This document shows, one piece after another, positions 1 to 12,223 of a DNA stretch of 64,000 nt (the stretch's first letter is position 1; every line of letters starts with the position of its first letter). A program made the translations under genes and the position numbers. The DNA comes from Neurospora tetraspora (Eukaryota; Ascomycota; Sordariomycetes; Sordariales; Sordariaceae): positions 682,001 to 746,000 of the forward strand of contig NW_026944391.1 of NCBI RefSeq assembly GCF_033439725.1. The letters are read 5' to 3'. Under the pieces are notes generated by a model, which made no database searches, had not been told where the DNA came from, and was given only the letters and a program-made list of their open reading frames with translations.

Positions 1-1863
1 CCTTGGTCTGGTCAGATACAATTGCTGGAACTTGTCAACCCGTTGGTTGCCCACTCCGATTCCAGACGGCGTGGGCGGTGTGAGGCAGGTGAGATGTGTG
101 GCCGATTGAATGGAGGAATGGTTTGGAGGTATGGTTTGGTTAACCGGTTACCAGGTCATACAACACTGGACGATTGATATAACGAATGATTCAGAAAAGT
201 GTTGTCGTGGGTTGATGGCACATACACCTTGTCGGTGCGACTTGGGATGGTAAAGGATGAAGATGGACGGCAAGCTACGTAGACGTCGCCCGGTTTTTCT
301 AGGTAGGCATGCTGGCGTCGAGGGCTATTCTTTGTCAGCTCCGGCGCAGGTGCCAGCCAGATGGGCATGCACTTGGTCTCGTCCAGGTGCTTGTTACACC
401 GCGAGCACCGGCACCGAGGTGACGTCCCCGCCACTGGAGCTCCGAAGAGAACCTACAGCAAGCCGACGCAGGTAAGGCCGACAATATCTTGTAAGTGACT
501 GTGCGGGGCCACGTCTAAGCCATTCCACCTTGAACGAAGCCCGAGAGCCGCATAAACTGCCAGAGAGAATCGGACACAACCAGACACCTTGTCCTTGCCT
601 GCCTCACCAACGAACTACCAATCCCTTCAGATTTCACTCATTCTAGACTAGTTCAGAATAAGGTGGTTGCGAGTTGCTGGGCGGAGGGAACATACGTCGA
701 TGGGCAGCCATAGCTTCGGAAGTCCGAGTAATTCTGCGCCTCTCTGCATCGTGGTCATTGACGGCATCATGCTGCGAGGGTTTCTCGTTATCGGTACGGC
801 GGCGTTGTCAACCCCAACTCCGCACCTCCTCCCACCGAGCGTCATGATAAACTTGATGTCGTCGACCAAACTTCCATCCAAACAAACAGTATGATGAATC
901 GTTACTAGCCGAGGGAGCACCAGAGACATGCGGTATAGGCTTCAACACGCCCGCTTGTGTAAAGATGGGCCGGATGGGTTCACCCACAGAGAAAACTATC
1001 ATCACCTGGAAAAGAGAGCAGCAATGTTGTTGAATATATCCAGGTATCATGTGTAATGATCCAATGAAAGCGGTGAGTATATCGAGAGATGTGAGGCTGT
1101 GTTCAGCGGAAAATGGACATGTTTTGGCCGATAATGAGTAACAAACCGACCCCAGCAAAGACATTACACGCCCAAGATTATTCAACTCTCCGCGATGCCA
1201 CTTGGGTCACTGTAAGTTAAGACAGAAGCTGTGCTGAAAGGAAGCGGAAGATCGATGGGAAGCGGAAACGGAACAAAGAGACAGAGGAACAATAGTAAAA
1301 TCCCAATGTTGACGACCACCCGGGCCCTACAACTAAGTACTGCGTGAACATCAGCTAGATACTGTAGTGCGACCGATGAGGGATGTCGACTGAGAGTTGA
1401 CCAGAAAGGGAGGTGGAATTTATATCGGTCGTTATATGGAAATGCACACAGGGGCAAGGCAAGCAATAACAGCGGGAACAGTGGACTTTGGTAACCTACC
1501 TATCAACCGTGGCACATTTCAGCTTACACTAAGCTAGCCCCTACCCTGTTGCCATGTTGGTCCAGCGTTGCGGAGCTGCACAGGCGGGCAAGCGGGGTCT
1601 TTTCACGATTTGCCCTGCCCCTCCACACACCAGACTCGGCGCACGGTGCAGCTGTCTCGACATTTTTTGGGACAAGACATTCACGTCGACCCACGTTGCC
1701 TCTGGAGAAAGAGTGTCAGCCTCCTCCGCCTTGTTTGGACCTCCACTCTGCTCGTAGCATTCCGAGACCTGCGGCACCTTGAGAATTTCTCCCCCTCCCC
1801 CGTTTCCCGTTTTGCGCCTAGCTACCCATCTCGACCAGTTCGCAAAGCGAAACCACAGACAAG
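1..1863. other. Left flank, no recognisable gene
   Basis: Several ORFs of 60-145 codons occur on both strands, but none resembles a known family or shows convincing splice-linked extension. The last ~300 bases before 1864 are pyrimidine-rich and most simply the promoter and 5' leader of the rli1 gene. A minus-strand ORF around 156-434 begins with a Cys-rich stretch (CRCSRCNKHLDETKC). It could be an exon of a gene extending off the left edge, but nothing else supports this. Confidence 0.5.
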
Positions 1864-4155
1864 ATGTCGGACAAACTCACTCGGTGCGTTTACGTTCCCC
1901 ACGCATGTGTGCGCTGCTTATAGAAGCACAACTGGCCTGTGCTGGCCTGGCCGTATGCGCCGTCTAGCTTCCACCTTGCTGACTGTTTCGTGTCTATAGT
2001 ATCGCTATCGTCAGTAGCGACAAGTGCAAGCCCAAGAAGTGTCGCCAGGAATGCAAGAAGTCATGCCCCGTTGTGCGCTCCGGTAAACTCTGTGTAAGCT
2101 CTCTCTCTTGTTACCTATGAACAAGACCAGGCAACTAACTGCTCTCTACTAGATCGAGGTAATATACGATCCCCGTGTTTTGCGCGACAATATCCTCCTG
2201 ACATCCGACTTCTAGGTGGCTCCCGAGTCGCGCATCGCCTTCATCTCCGAACAGCTGTGCATTGGTTGTGGTATCTGCCCCAAGCGCTGCCCCTTCGGCG
2301 CCATCACCATTATCAACCTGCCCACCAACCTCGAGAGCCAGATCACTCATCGCTATGCCGCCAACAGCTTCAAGCTTCACCGTCTTCCCATGCCCCGTCC
2401 CGGCAACGTTTTGGGTCTTGTTGGAACCAACGGTATCGGCAAGAGTACCGCGCTCAAGATTCTCTCTGGAAAGCTCAAGCCCAACCTGGGCAGATACGAT
2501 AACCCCCCCGACTGGGAGGACGTCATCAAGTACTTCCGCGGTTCGGAGTTGCAGAGTAAGGATATTCGGAAAGTCTGAACAGGAGATCAGAGCATTGACT
2601 TTTTACAGACTACTTCACCAAGCTCCTCGAGGACGACCTGAAGGCTGTTGTCAAGCCCCAGTACGTCGACCAGATCCCCAAGGCCATCCGCACCCCTGAT
2701 AAGAGCGTCAAGTTCCTTATTGAGGGCCGCCGTTCCCTCGATAACCTCGACGAGGTTCTCGACACCCTTGGTAGGTTCAACATGCTTTGCGCTTCGTGAC
2801 ATGTGACTAATAATCTCGAATAGAGTTGCGCCATATCTACGACCGTGATGTTACCCTCCTTTCCGGTGGTGAGCTTCAGCGTTTCGCCATCGGTACCGTC
2901 TGCGTTCAAAAGGCCGATGTCTACATGTTCGACGAGCCTTCCTCGTATCTCGATGTCAAGCAAAGATTGAGTGCCGCCCGCATCATTCGCTCCCTCCTCC
3001 GCCCCGACGACTACGTCATCGTTGTCGAGCACGATTTGTCCGTCCTCGACTACCTCTCCGATTACGTCTGCTGTCTCTACGGTCAGCCCGCCGTCTACGG
3101 TGTCGTCACCCTCCCTCACTCCGTCCGTGAAGGTATCAACATTTTCCTCGACGGTCACATTCCTACCGAGAACTTGCGTTTCCGTGACGAGAGCTTGACC
3201 TTCCGCATTGCCGAAGGCACTGAGGAGTTCATTCAGGAGAAGTCGCGCGCCTTCAAGTACCCTGCCATGGAGAAGACCATGGGCAACTTCCACCTGTCCA
3301 TCGACGCCGGCTCTTTCTCCGACTCGGAGATTATCGTCATGATGGGTGAGAACGGTACCGGAAAGACCACCTTCTGCCGTCTCTTGGCCGGTGTTCTCAA
3401 ACCTGATGGCACCAAGAGGGTTCCTGAGATGAAGATCTCCATGAAGCCCCAGACCATCACTCCCAAGTTCGAGGGTACCGTTCGCCAGCTGTTCTTCAAG
3501 AAGATCAAGGCTGCTTTCTTGTCTCCTCAGTTCCAGACTGATGTCGTTAAGCCCCTGAAGCTTGATGATTTCATTGACCAGGAAGTCAAGCATCTGTCCG
3601 GTGGTGAACTTCAAAGAGTTGCTATTGTTCTTGCTCTCGGTATCCCTGCTGATATCTACCTCATTGATGAGCCTTCTGCCTGTACGTGAACCTCTTTCCC
3701 ACCCCATGGAAATGCATTGCTAACCTCCGTCTAGATCTCGACTCCGAGCAGCGTATCATTGCTTCCCGTGTCATCAAGCGTTTCATCATGCACGCCAAGA
3801 AGACCGCCTTCATCGTCGAGCACGATTTCATCATGGCCACCTACCTTGCCGACCGTGTCATTGTCTTCGATGGCAAGCCCGGTATCGACGCTCACGCCAA
3901 CAAGCCCGAGTCTCTGCTCACCGGCTGCAACACCTTCTTGAAGAACCTTGATGTCACTTTCCGTCGTGATCCTACCAACTACCGCCCTCGTATCAACAAG
4001 TTGAACTCTCAGCTCGACCAGGAGCAGAAGCTCGGCGGCAACTACGTAAGTTTTCGTTCTATATCAATCTTGGGGTTACTCCCATACTGCGACTCCATGC
4101 TGACATCTTCTCTTTGCTATAGTTCTTCTTAGACGATCCCGAGAAGAGCAGTTAA
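1864..4155 (+). CDS. RLI1/ABCE1 ribosome-recycling ATPase
   Basis: Twin-ATPase iron-sulfur protein that splits ribosomes after termination and acts in initiation and 40S maturation, in cytoplasm and nucleus. Eight exons: 1864-1883, 2000-2093, 2153-2158, 2216-2555, 2609-2770, 2824-3681, 3735-4045, 4123-4155. They give 607 residues, close to yeast Rli1 (608). Visible parts: an N-terminal Cys-rich Fe-S region ([15 protein letters not shown], then [16 protein letters not shown]), Walker A of NBD1 (GTNGIGKST), signature LSGGELQR with Walker [11 protein letters not shown], Walker A of NBD2 (GENGTGKTT), and a second LSGGELQR with Walker B LIDEPSAYLD. Exon 3 is only six bases and encodes Ile-Glu of the conserved CIEVAP segment. 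The start MSDKLTR matches the family start. A possible AATAAA lies at 4190. Identification is near certain; only the fine exon borders rest on consensus. Confidence 0.96.
2153..2158 (+). other. 6-nt micro-exon of rli1
   Basis: ATCGAG is flanked by an acceptor (ctactag) and a donor (gtaata). The surrounding introns are 59 and 57 nt. Including it restores the family-conserved LCIEVAPESR segment in frame; skipping it would delete Ile-Glu without a frameshift. Confidence 0.85.
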
Positions 4156-6121
4156 AGAGGGCATCTCCAAAGATGTTCTTCACAAAAATAATAAAAATAG
4201 CGGCAGAGGCAATGATACCAAACGCCACCGCCGTTGTTATGATGATGCATCGGATTTCGGCGTTCTAGGCGTCCAAAAAGAAAACGGCAGTTCCTCCATT
4301 CATTGCGGCGCCAGGGATGGTAGCGGTAGCGGTAGCGGCGGCGGCGGTTCTGGTCCTGAATTCGACACTGCCTCTTCCTCTTCTGAGGATGGCGAGCCGG
4401 ATGATTAACCCCGGCGGCGGCAGTCTGTCCCCTGTTGCCTGGTCCTACAAAAAGAAGAGATATATACCCCCCGTCACATGTTCTGTGAGAGAGAAGTTTG
4501 CGCTGTCTTTTTCTTGGGGTTTGACGAAAGCCTTGCTTGAGGGTTGATTACAACCATGAACGGGGGAAAACCACCCTACCTGGATGGAAACTTTTTGTAG
4601 ATTGAGGGGCAACGGGTCAAGCAGGGCGACTGCTGCCGGGACTCTCAAAACCGAGCGAGCGTTTTGAGGGGGGCCAAAGCAAAAAGAATGGGAATGGGAA
4701 AAGGGGAAGAAGTCTGGGAGGGAAAGGCAATGGATCTAACTAGTTGATGTAAATGTGCGTGAATTTAAAGTGGGAACAAACATATGAACTTATTTTTTTC
4801 TACTGCATTCACTTCAGCTGTGGTATCACGCTTCTCTTGCTGCAGAGCAGGCATTCATTCTTCAGGACGAGAAACGCCTCGTCCCTTGCCGCGAGGGCAA
4901 AGGCGTGCGCCATGCCGTCCATACAATCTAATGCTGGTTTGTTTGTTAGCTTGATACTCCTTAACTGCTATTTTGGACGAGATCTATCCCGAGCTATATC
5001 CCAAACCTTGCAAAAAGGACGTATTGGAATGGTTAAGTACAGATGATCGAAAATGCATCATCCACAAGATTTAACACGACATCGATATTCAGCACCACCA
5101 GAATTGATGGGATATTCCAAGACAGATCAGACCAGATCAGACTTTAATTATGGATTGGCCCGGCCCGCATGAATCGAATCTGAAAACGAAACGCCTAGGA
5201 AAGTTGACCCAACCGAGGTTTCGAGCTAATAAACAAACAAATCAGTATTGGACTGTGTAAGTGTGTTCGGCCCTTCATCTGGACAAAGTTCGTCTATCTA
5301 AGTCGGCTTCAACTGGTGTTTCTTATCATTTTGCTACCTTGACTAGGGAGCTGGTAGAAGAGAAATAGGCGAGACGATTTTCTTTGCTCGATTTGTGAAG
5401 CTTATTTTTGCCATTGTTTACTATATGATCTTTCGTGACTGTGGTTTCTTTCCTTCTTTCTTTTTTGCTTTCTTGCTTTCTTTGTTTGTTTATTTGTTTG
5501 TTTTTTGACTCCCGTTCACCTTCCTTCCTGTAATTCTTATTTCAACTACTTCAGATGCACTACAAAATAAACAGTCTCACTTGAGCGTATAAAAATCATT
5601 TGACTCACCTGAAAGACAGAATGATACATTTGTCTTTGCCATTACGTGGTCGACGATTCAACAGTAGAGTAGAAAGCCAAACTCACCAGTAGATATCAAC
5701 ATATACAGATATTCTAAATCATTAAGCATCTATACGACACAACACATGGGATCGGAAGGATATAATCAACTCACCGATGATGGACGATGTCTGTCGACAA
5801 CCGTCGTTTTAACACATTAACCATCCGATCGGTCGCCCGTTCTATCCAACTTTTTTGTTACGTGCATATTTTTCTACCTGGCCAAAGCCGAAACGAAGGC
5901 GGATGAAAAGAGAGACAGAAAAAAAAGGCAATTACAGAAAAAGGACTTTGCTATTGATGATTAGACATGGGAAGTGGTGGTGGTAAACACGTACGAGAGT
6001 ACTTTCAGACTGCATATATAGCCATCCGGACTTCCCAACGCTTTCAGGCGGAGGTAAACATAACCCTTCCGTAACCCCGACAAATCCTGGCTTGGAGCCA
6101 GCTTTGGACGGAGTCAGGCAC
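4156..6121. other. Convergent gap between rli1 and prp40
   Basis: Holds the 3' UTRs of two convergent genes. An AATAAA-like element lies at 4190-4195 and a strongly pyrimidine-rich run (TTTC/TTTG repeats) at about 5440-5510. A GATCAGACCAGATCAGAC short direct repeat lies near 5140. No coding region is recognisable. Confidence 0.6.
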
Positions 6122-9043
6122 TTAGTCCTCCTCAATCTCGCCCTCTTCGCTACCCGCACGGACGACAGCGGGTGGCGGCGGCGTCTTCTCCTTCTCTTGC
6201 TGTTTTTGAGGCTGTGGCGACTTGACGCCATCACGAGCGGGGCTCGTCGCCTCACCCTTAACGGCGGGAGCGGTGGCGGGAGCGGCAGGAGCACCGGCGG
6301 CGGGAGTAGCGGTGGTGCTAGGCTCGGTCTTGACTCTCTTCGCCGGGGGCCTGCCGTCACGGCGGTCGTGGTCGTCCTCTTCGGGGCGCGTGCGGCGGGA
6401 TGAGCTGGGTCTCTCGTCACCATATGGCAGCTCATCAACATCGCGATCCATTACTCGCCTGCGATAGATTCTCTCCCTGTCCTCGTCGCGACTGCGTCGT
6501 TCCCGGTCATAATGGTTGAGCTCGTCGTGGCGAGGGCGGCGGTCGTAATCACGGTCGCGGTCACGTTCACGGTCGCGGTCTCTGTCCCGGTGATCGCGGT
6601 CCCTCTCCCGGTCTCTGTCCCTGTCTCTCTCGCGATCACGGTCACGATCACGGTCTCTCTCCCGTTCACGATCACGGTCACGGTAGTCACGACGATCACG
6701 ATCACGCTCGCGATCGCGATCCCTATCTCTGTCTCGAATAGAGTCATGGTGACCATCTACTGACCTGCGGTCCGAAAGCAGGCTCTCTGCCATGCTGGAC
6801 TTGCGGAAATTGCGTTCCCGCTCGGCGATGGCCTTGCGGCGGTCTGCCTCGTACGGATCGTGTTCTGGACTGCGGCTGCGAGCGGAGCGTGCACTGCTGC
6901 GGTGAGAGCGCTCACCCCTGTCCCGATACGAGTCGCCGCGATCACGACGACGCAGTCGGTCTCTTTCGGCCTCTTCTTCCTTTTCCTTCAAGCGGCGAAT
7001 ATGCTTTTCGAAGGCACCGCGGCGAGCCTCGTCGGAAGTGACGGCCTTGAACTCGTCGCTCTGAGCAATGCGACCCTCTACCTGCTCGTAAGTATCATTG
7101 ACTGTGATGGGAGGTTCCAACCTCTTGAGGTACGAACGAAGATCGTCCAAGGCACGACGCTGCTGGCGTTCAGAATGCTTGTCGTCATCTGCTGACCGTT
7201 TGGCCTTCTTTTCTTGAAGCTGTTTTTCGTTGGTTAGATATTCGTTCCCGCATTTGGTGAATGTAGGTCACTTACACGCTCGAAAATAAGCTCAAGAATA
7301 TCGCGCTCAATGTTAGCGGTGCGGCGGTCATCTTTCACAATTGCTTCAAACTCTTGGAAAGTTGTCTTGGGAGTGACCTCAAACCGTTTATCCTGTCATC
7401 CTTGGTTAGCGGAGATCCGAAAGTAGCCTTTCGTTCAAGTGTACTCACATCAATGACATCCAGGATATCATTCCTGGTGGTTCTCAAGGCACGTTCTTCT
7501 TCCTCGACGACGTCCCAGAACAATTCCATGGGGGTAGAGCCGGGCTGGCCGGCCATAGCCAAGTACCTCTCATCGTGTTCGATAAGAGGGTAGATCTTGG
7601 ACCACTTGGATCCTGCTTTGATCTTACCATCCTTTCTCAACTCGGCAAGAAGAGCGCAGAAATTGTCGCGGTTCTTGCGCTCCTTACGCAGCTTCTTGTT
7701 CTTCTCCTCTTGCCTCGAGTCGTTGAAGGTGCGTTCTAAAGCCTTGACGTGGTTTTGGAAGACGGTCAGGATATCATACTTGCTGAGGGACTTGTACTTC
7801 TCATCCTGCTGGAACTCTGCAGTGCTCTCAATAGTGCCTTGTGCCTCAGACCACCTAGTGTAGGGCTCAAGGTCAAGTTTGGGGAGAAGCTCAATCAAAC
7901 CGTCCATAGCACTCTTGCGCAAGGCGATCTGCTGGTCCTTGTGTGTCTTCCTAAGCTCAACACGGTAGTCCTCAAACAGCTGGCGTCGCTCGTTGTCGTC
8001 ATTGGTGGATCGGAAGATGGTCTCGCCCTCGATCATGGGCCGAGCAGTCTTCCAGCGAGTGTAGTGCTTGATTTCCGGGTGACTCCGTAGCATCGTGGCG
8101 AAATCGGCGCGCAGCTTGGTTAGTCTCTCCTTTGCACGCTCCTTGTCCTGAACAATGACATCATGGCAATACTTCTCGAAAGCGGCCCTGCGATCCTTTG
8201 GATCCTTGATGGCGCGGAACTGAGGATCCTTGACAACAGCTCGGAGGGTTTGTTCCCAAGTCCAGTCGGGCTGGACGCCACTGCGTTTCAGAAGTTTGAC
8301 GAAGGCAGCCTCGGCCTCCTCTGGTGTCGCATATTCCGGATCGGCGGTCGCAGGAACGAAAGCTGGAGCTGCATTGTTGTTGCCAAACGTCAACTGGCGT
8401 GACTCCCCCAGTGGCTCTCGGTGATCACGGTGGTCGCGGTGGTCGCGGTGGTCACGGTCCCGATCCCGGTCCCGATCCCGATCGCGATAGTCACGATCAC
8501 GGTCCCGATCACGGTCACGGTCACGATAGTCACGGTCGCGATCGCGGTCGGGGCGGTAATTATCACCTCCATATCCACCTTGATGGCCACCTCCGGGAGC
8601 CGAAAAAGGACCGGTAGGAGTACTGTTGAGAAAGATGTTAGTTACTGAATTGCCTGACCGAGTGAATCAAGGACTTACGCAGCGCTGGTCGGTGTCGTAG
8701 TTCCGACACCAAGAGCTTGCTTGTAGACTTCAGGCATCTCCCACGAGCTTTGCTTGGTTTCGGTATTGTACCAGTACTTTTTGCCGCCCTCGGCTGTATA
8801 TTCTTTCCATGGCTGGTTGGCGAGCGCACGCTAGGAGACTGTTAGTTGTTTCCTGCGAAATGTTTCGGCGATGGACTGGGAGCGCCATTAACATACTTCG
8901 GCGGGAGTCATCAGGTCCTCCGGCTTGGTCCATTGCGTGACCCTCGTCAGGGAGTTGTAGTAGTACACGCGTCCATCAGGCGTACGGTGTTCTTGCCAGG
9001 TCAGGCCTGGCTGCGGGAACGGCCCGCCGGGCAGCGGATTCAT
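6122..9043 (-). CDS. Prp40 U1 snRNP-associated splicing factor (WW-FF protein)
   Basis: Bridges the 5' splice site-bound U1 snRNP to the branch-point complex early in spliceosome assembly; FF repeats also contact RNA polymerase II tails in homologues. Exons in transcript order: 9043-8897, 8830-8679, 8622-7449, 7392-7276, 7219-6122; 895 residues. Two WW domains lie near residues 14-43 ([20 protein letters not shown], later W) and 54-84 ([16 protein letters not shown]). FF repeats begin near residue 190 ([16 protein letters not shown]) and continue through the middle. Unusual are two low-complexity Arg-Asp/Arg-Glu tracts, one between the WW and FF parts (about residues 120-172) and a longer one in the C-terminal tail, which ends GEIEED. 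These make the protein longer than yeast Prp40 (583) and recall RS-like domains. The promoter is shared divergently with trs65. Confidence 0.93.
6541..6735 (-). repeat. Arg-Asp/Arg-Glu repeat tract in prp40 tail
   Basis: Hexanucleotide-like alternation of CGN/GAN codons encodes runs of RDRDRE and RDRD. The degenerate 6-bp period also produces long open frames on the opposite strand, which are not genes. Confidence 0.85.
8405..8560 (-). repeat. Arg-Asp repeat tract between WW and FF domains
   Basis: A second tract of alternating Arg and Asp codons, including RDHRDHRDH units, separated from the first by about 1.6 kb of FF-coding sequence. The two tracts use the same codons, suggesting independent expansion by slippage or exchange between them. 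Confidence 0.8.
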
Positions 9044-9634
9044 CGTGACTGAGTATTACTGAGAAGAGATATTTCTTTCCGTATATGCTGTCGGGGGTCG
9101 GGCAGCGATGCGGTCGTGGGGTTGAAGAAACTGAAACTTTCAAGGCTGCGAATTGGAAGAGGACGGGGACCCCAAGAAAATGCGCGACAGGCGAAAGAAT
9201 GACGGGAAAGTGCACGGGCCATCTCAGCTTCTGTGGGGCCGTGGATGGTCACTCCAGGGTCGCCCCCGGCACTCCAGGCTTTCCAGAAGGCGCCGGCCGG
9301 GCCCTTGCCGTTCGTTGTGGACTTGCGGTGTTACTCAACCTCACCAGTCGGTCTCGGTTACCTTAACACCGGCGCCCGATTCAGTCCACCTACGACCCCT
9401 GAATGCCTTCACTGTAGTACCTTCCACATCCGATCTATTTGGAGAAGACGATTTATGACGGGATATCTTTAGTACTCCGCGATTGGACCAGCAAACACGA
9501 CGTTCAAACAAGTGGAAAGGAATTCATCATAACCGGCGTCCACCGTAACTGGCAGTCAGGTACTGGTCTCACATAAAGACCCAGGAGAAGCAGACGACTG
9601 AACAGACGACACTCACTCATACCTACATAACAGA
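9044..9634. promoter_or_regulatory. Divergent promoter of prp40 and trs65
   Basis: 591 bases separate the two divergent start codons. The short open frames here have no family resemblance. No clear TATA box or named operator was recognised. Confidence 0.5.
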
Positions 9635-11792
9635 ATGGCTTATAACATGAATGACGACGACGACACCCACGATGATGGCCGAGCATTTCTGGAACAGTCC
9701 TATTTCAGTTACATCATCCCATCCGCTACCAATTTCAAGGCAGACACAACTTCACCACCAAGCTTGCTAGAAGGCATCAGCCAACGAGATGTGCTGTTTT
9801 TCGGTATGAGGTTGGCATCACGTACCCGCACTATCCTCTCACTTTACTCATGTCTTGATTGCAGATGAGACCGCTGATGTCTATCTTGTACTCCGTACCC
9901 CTCGCCAATATGAGGAGACACTGCGATCCTCGCTATCCCGTATAGTCGTTACATTAGAGGCGCAGATTGTAAACGGACATGGATCCGACCGGGAAGGTCC
10001 TCCGGCGGCAGAGATTATCTACACCGGACTCGTTCCAGACACAGCCGATGCCATCATCTTGAGTCCCGGGGAGGAGGAGCAGGAAAAGGAAAAGGCCGAA
10101 GAGGATGAGAACAGCATAGCGGATGATGGAAATTCCTACATTTACGCCATCTGGAAGATGCCCGTCTTCGTATCACGACCAAGGATGAGACTACAAGCAC
10201 CCTCCATCGTCTTCGCAGCAACTGCCGGCTTGAAGCTTCTCGACCCCAGGAAATCCCGAGACATGGTCGACGACGGATACATGCAAAGTTGCGCACCAGC
10301 AGGCCTCAACCTTCTCGAGTCCTTCGCCGACGACCCAATGCTAGGCGGTATTCAACCCCGTCTTTCCGCCCTCCGAGTATCCAGAGTGGCTCCCGTTACA
10401 CAAACGAAACAGCCACTACGTTTGTTCAGGGGCATGCAAAGCCTCAGGCTTCGAGTCTATCCCGTCGTCCACACGCGGGTACGCTTCGCGCGGCCCAACA
10501 CAAGCCCACCAAGTCCAGCCCTGATCGCCCTTCTCGAGGTGGACTTCACCCCCTTCTTCGACTGCGAAGCCGCGCTGAACAAGATCGACCTAGCCGTGAC
10601 CGACGGCATGGTCGACGACCTCAACAGCCAAGATCTCATGGCCCTCCCCCTGCACTGCGTCGCCCACGACCACCTCACCTTCCTCTACCGGCTCGCACCG
10701 CGCCAGCTCGACTACATCATCAGCAAGCAGCCCTCCCGAGAGCTCGTCATCACGGTCGAGGTGGCCGTCCTCGTCCAGCCCCAAGGCGCCGAGCCCTGCA
10801 CGCCGAAACTGACCATGTCGTGGACCACGCCCTTGGACTTCACGCTGCCCGTCAACCCGGGCTTCGGCACGCCCATGACGAAGCCGATCGAGCGCCGACA
10901 CAAGCCCAGCCAGCTTTCCATTTCCGGCGGCGTCGACTCGATGCCGCTCGTCTCGCCCTCGGTCACCCGCCCGGACGCGCTCCCCTCGCTCGAGGCCTCC
11001 ATCACCCACACGCAGCGCAGCTTCGAGACGCCCGTGCCCGACTTTGGGATAACCGTGACCTTTGTCGGGCCCGACCGGCCCGTGTACGCCGGCGAGGAAT
11101 TTGCTTGGACCGTGTTCGTTGTCAACCGCACTAAACCAGCCGATTCGACTTCCGGCACTTCCACTTCCACCTCCACCACCACCGCCCACGGCACCACCAA
11201 CGGCCCCATCGTCACCACCCGCAGCAACAGCATCAGCATCACCAACGCCCTCAGCGGCATCCCCCCCACCATCCTCACCGAGACCCCCTCCACCACCACC
11301 ACCTCTGGCTCTGGCTCTGGAAACTCCCCCGCCTCCCAGCGCAAACTAGCCCTCTACGCGCTCCCCAAGCGTCGCCGGAACGAAGTCCGCACGCACCGCG
11401 CCCTCTCCACCGCCGCGCCCTCCAACAAGCGCGACCCGCTCATCGCCGACGCCGTGCTGGACGACAACGTGGTGCACGCGATGCAGCGCAGCAGCGTGGT
11501 GGACAGCACCGAGGTGGTGTGCTTGTCGGCGGACGCGCGCGTGGGGCCCCTAGCGCCGAACGCGTGCGCTGTGGTTGAGTTGCGGTTTTTGGCGCTTAGG
11601 GAGGGCGTGTTAGGGATTGAGGCGGTGCGGATTGTGGATTTGGGAAGTCAGGAGCATGTGGATGTGAGGGAGTTGCCTGTTATTGTTGTTAGGGGTGCTG
11701 GGAGGAGGGAGGAGGAGGAGGAGGGGGATGATGATGCTAAGGGTGGTGAGGGTGAGGGGGAGGAGGTGTTTGAGGAGGTGTCTGTGGAGTAA
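9635..11792 (+). CDS. Trs65-like TRAPPII subunit
   Basis: Subunit of the fungal TRAPPII tethering/exchange complex, which activates Ypt31/Rab11-type GTPases at the late Golgi. Two exons, 9635-9803 and 9865-11792, give 698 residues; splicing joins VLFF to DETADVYLVL in frame. The N-terminal FLEQSYFSYIIP and the C-terminal Ig-like segment (ADARVGPLAPNACAVVELRF, then ALREGVLGIEAVRIVDL and VDVRELPVI) match what I know of the Trs65 family. A Ser/Thr/Gly-rich insert of roughly 60 residues sits at about 415-485, and the last 35 residues are an acidic Glu/Gly tail. The final ~220 coding bases switch to G-rich codons, unlike the C-ending codons before them. The start is preceded by ACAGA and is the first Met in frame. 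The identification rests on memory of the family, not a search. Confidence 0.8.
11570..11766 (+). other. G-rich 3'-terminal coding stretch of trs65
   Basis: The coding strand becomes G/T-rich with almost no C. Runs such as GGGAGGAGGG and later GGGTGAGGGGG (11690-11765) could form G-quadruplexes. It encodes the end of the Ig-like segment and the acidic tail. Confidence 0.6.
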
Positions 11793-12223
11793 TATGATGT
11801 TTTTTTCATGGGCGATAGGTGGTTAGTATAATTTGAGCTGGTTATGGAGTTGTTGTTGATGTTATGACAGACGAAAAGCTAGTTGAAAGATTGGTAGACC
11901 GAATGGTCAAAGTAGATATTAATGATCATTTTGCGATGTTTTGTGATAGTATATGCCGCTGAGCAGTAGGTAACTTCGCAATACCTCTTAACATGAAAAA
12001 ATCAGTTTGGATCATCCATCTTCTGCGTTATTACTGAACCGGTCATGATGAATAACTCACACAAGAGAATAACAACGCACGGCCACAAGTCAGTAACTTC
12101 ACCGACTGTATCTAAAGAATTGAAGCAGTCAAAACCATATATTTGCTCTACAAAAATCCAACATGGGTATTCCCAAACTGTACTACCCTACTCAAATTCT
12201 TTTTTTACCATCCATCGCCCAAT
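11793..12223. other. Convergent gap between trs65 and dis3
   Basis: 431 bases holding both 3' UTRs. A-rich stretches are present; no gene is recognisable. Confidence 0.5.

Noticed and set aside
2610-3707. 365-codon open frame antisense to rli1
   Set aside because: It mirrors the codon bias of the ABCE1 exons and crosses two well-supported introns; no family resemblance.
6451-6763. Val/Thr/Ile repeat proteins antisense and out of frame in the prp40 tail
   Set aside because: They are alternative readings of the Arg-Asp hexamer repeat.
10289-11344. Overlapping 200-280-codon frames inside trs65
   Set aside because: Arg/Pro-rich shadows of a GC-rich coding exon.
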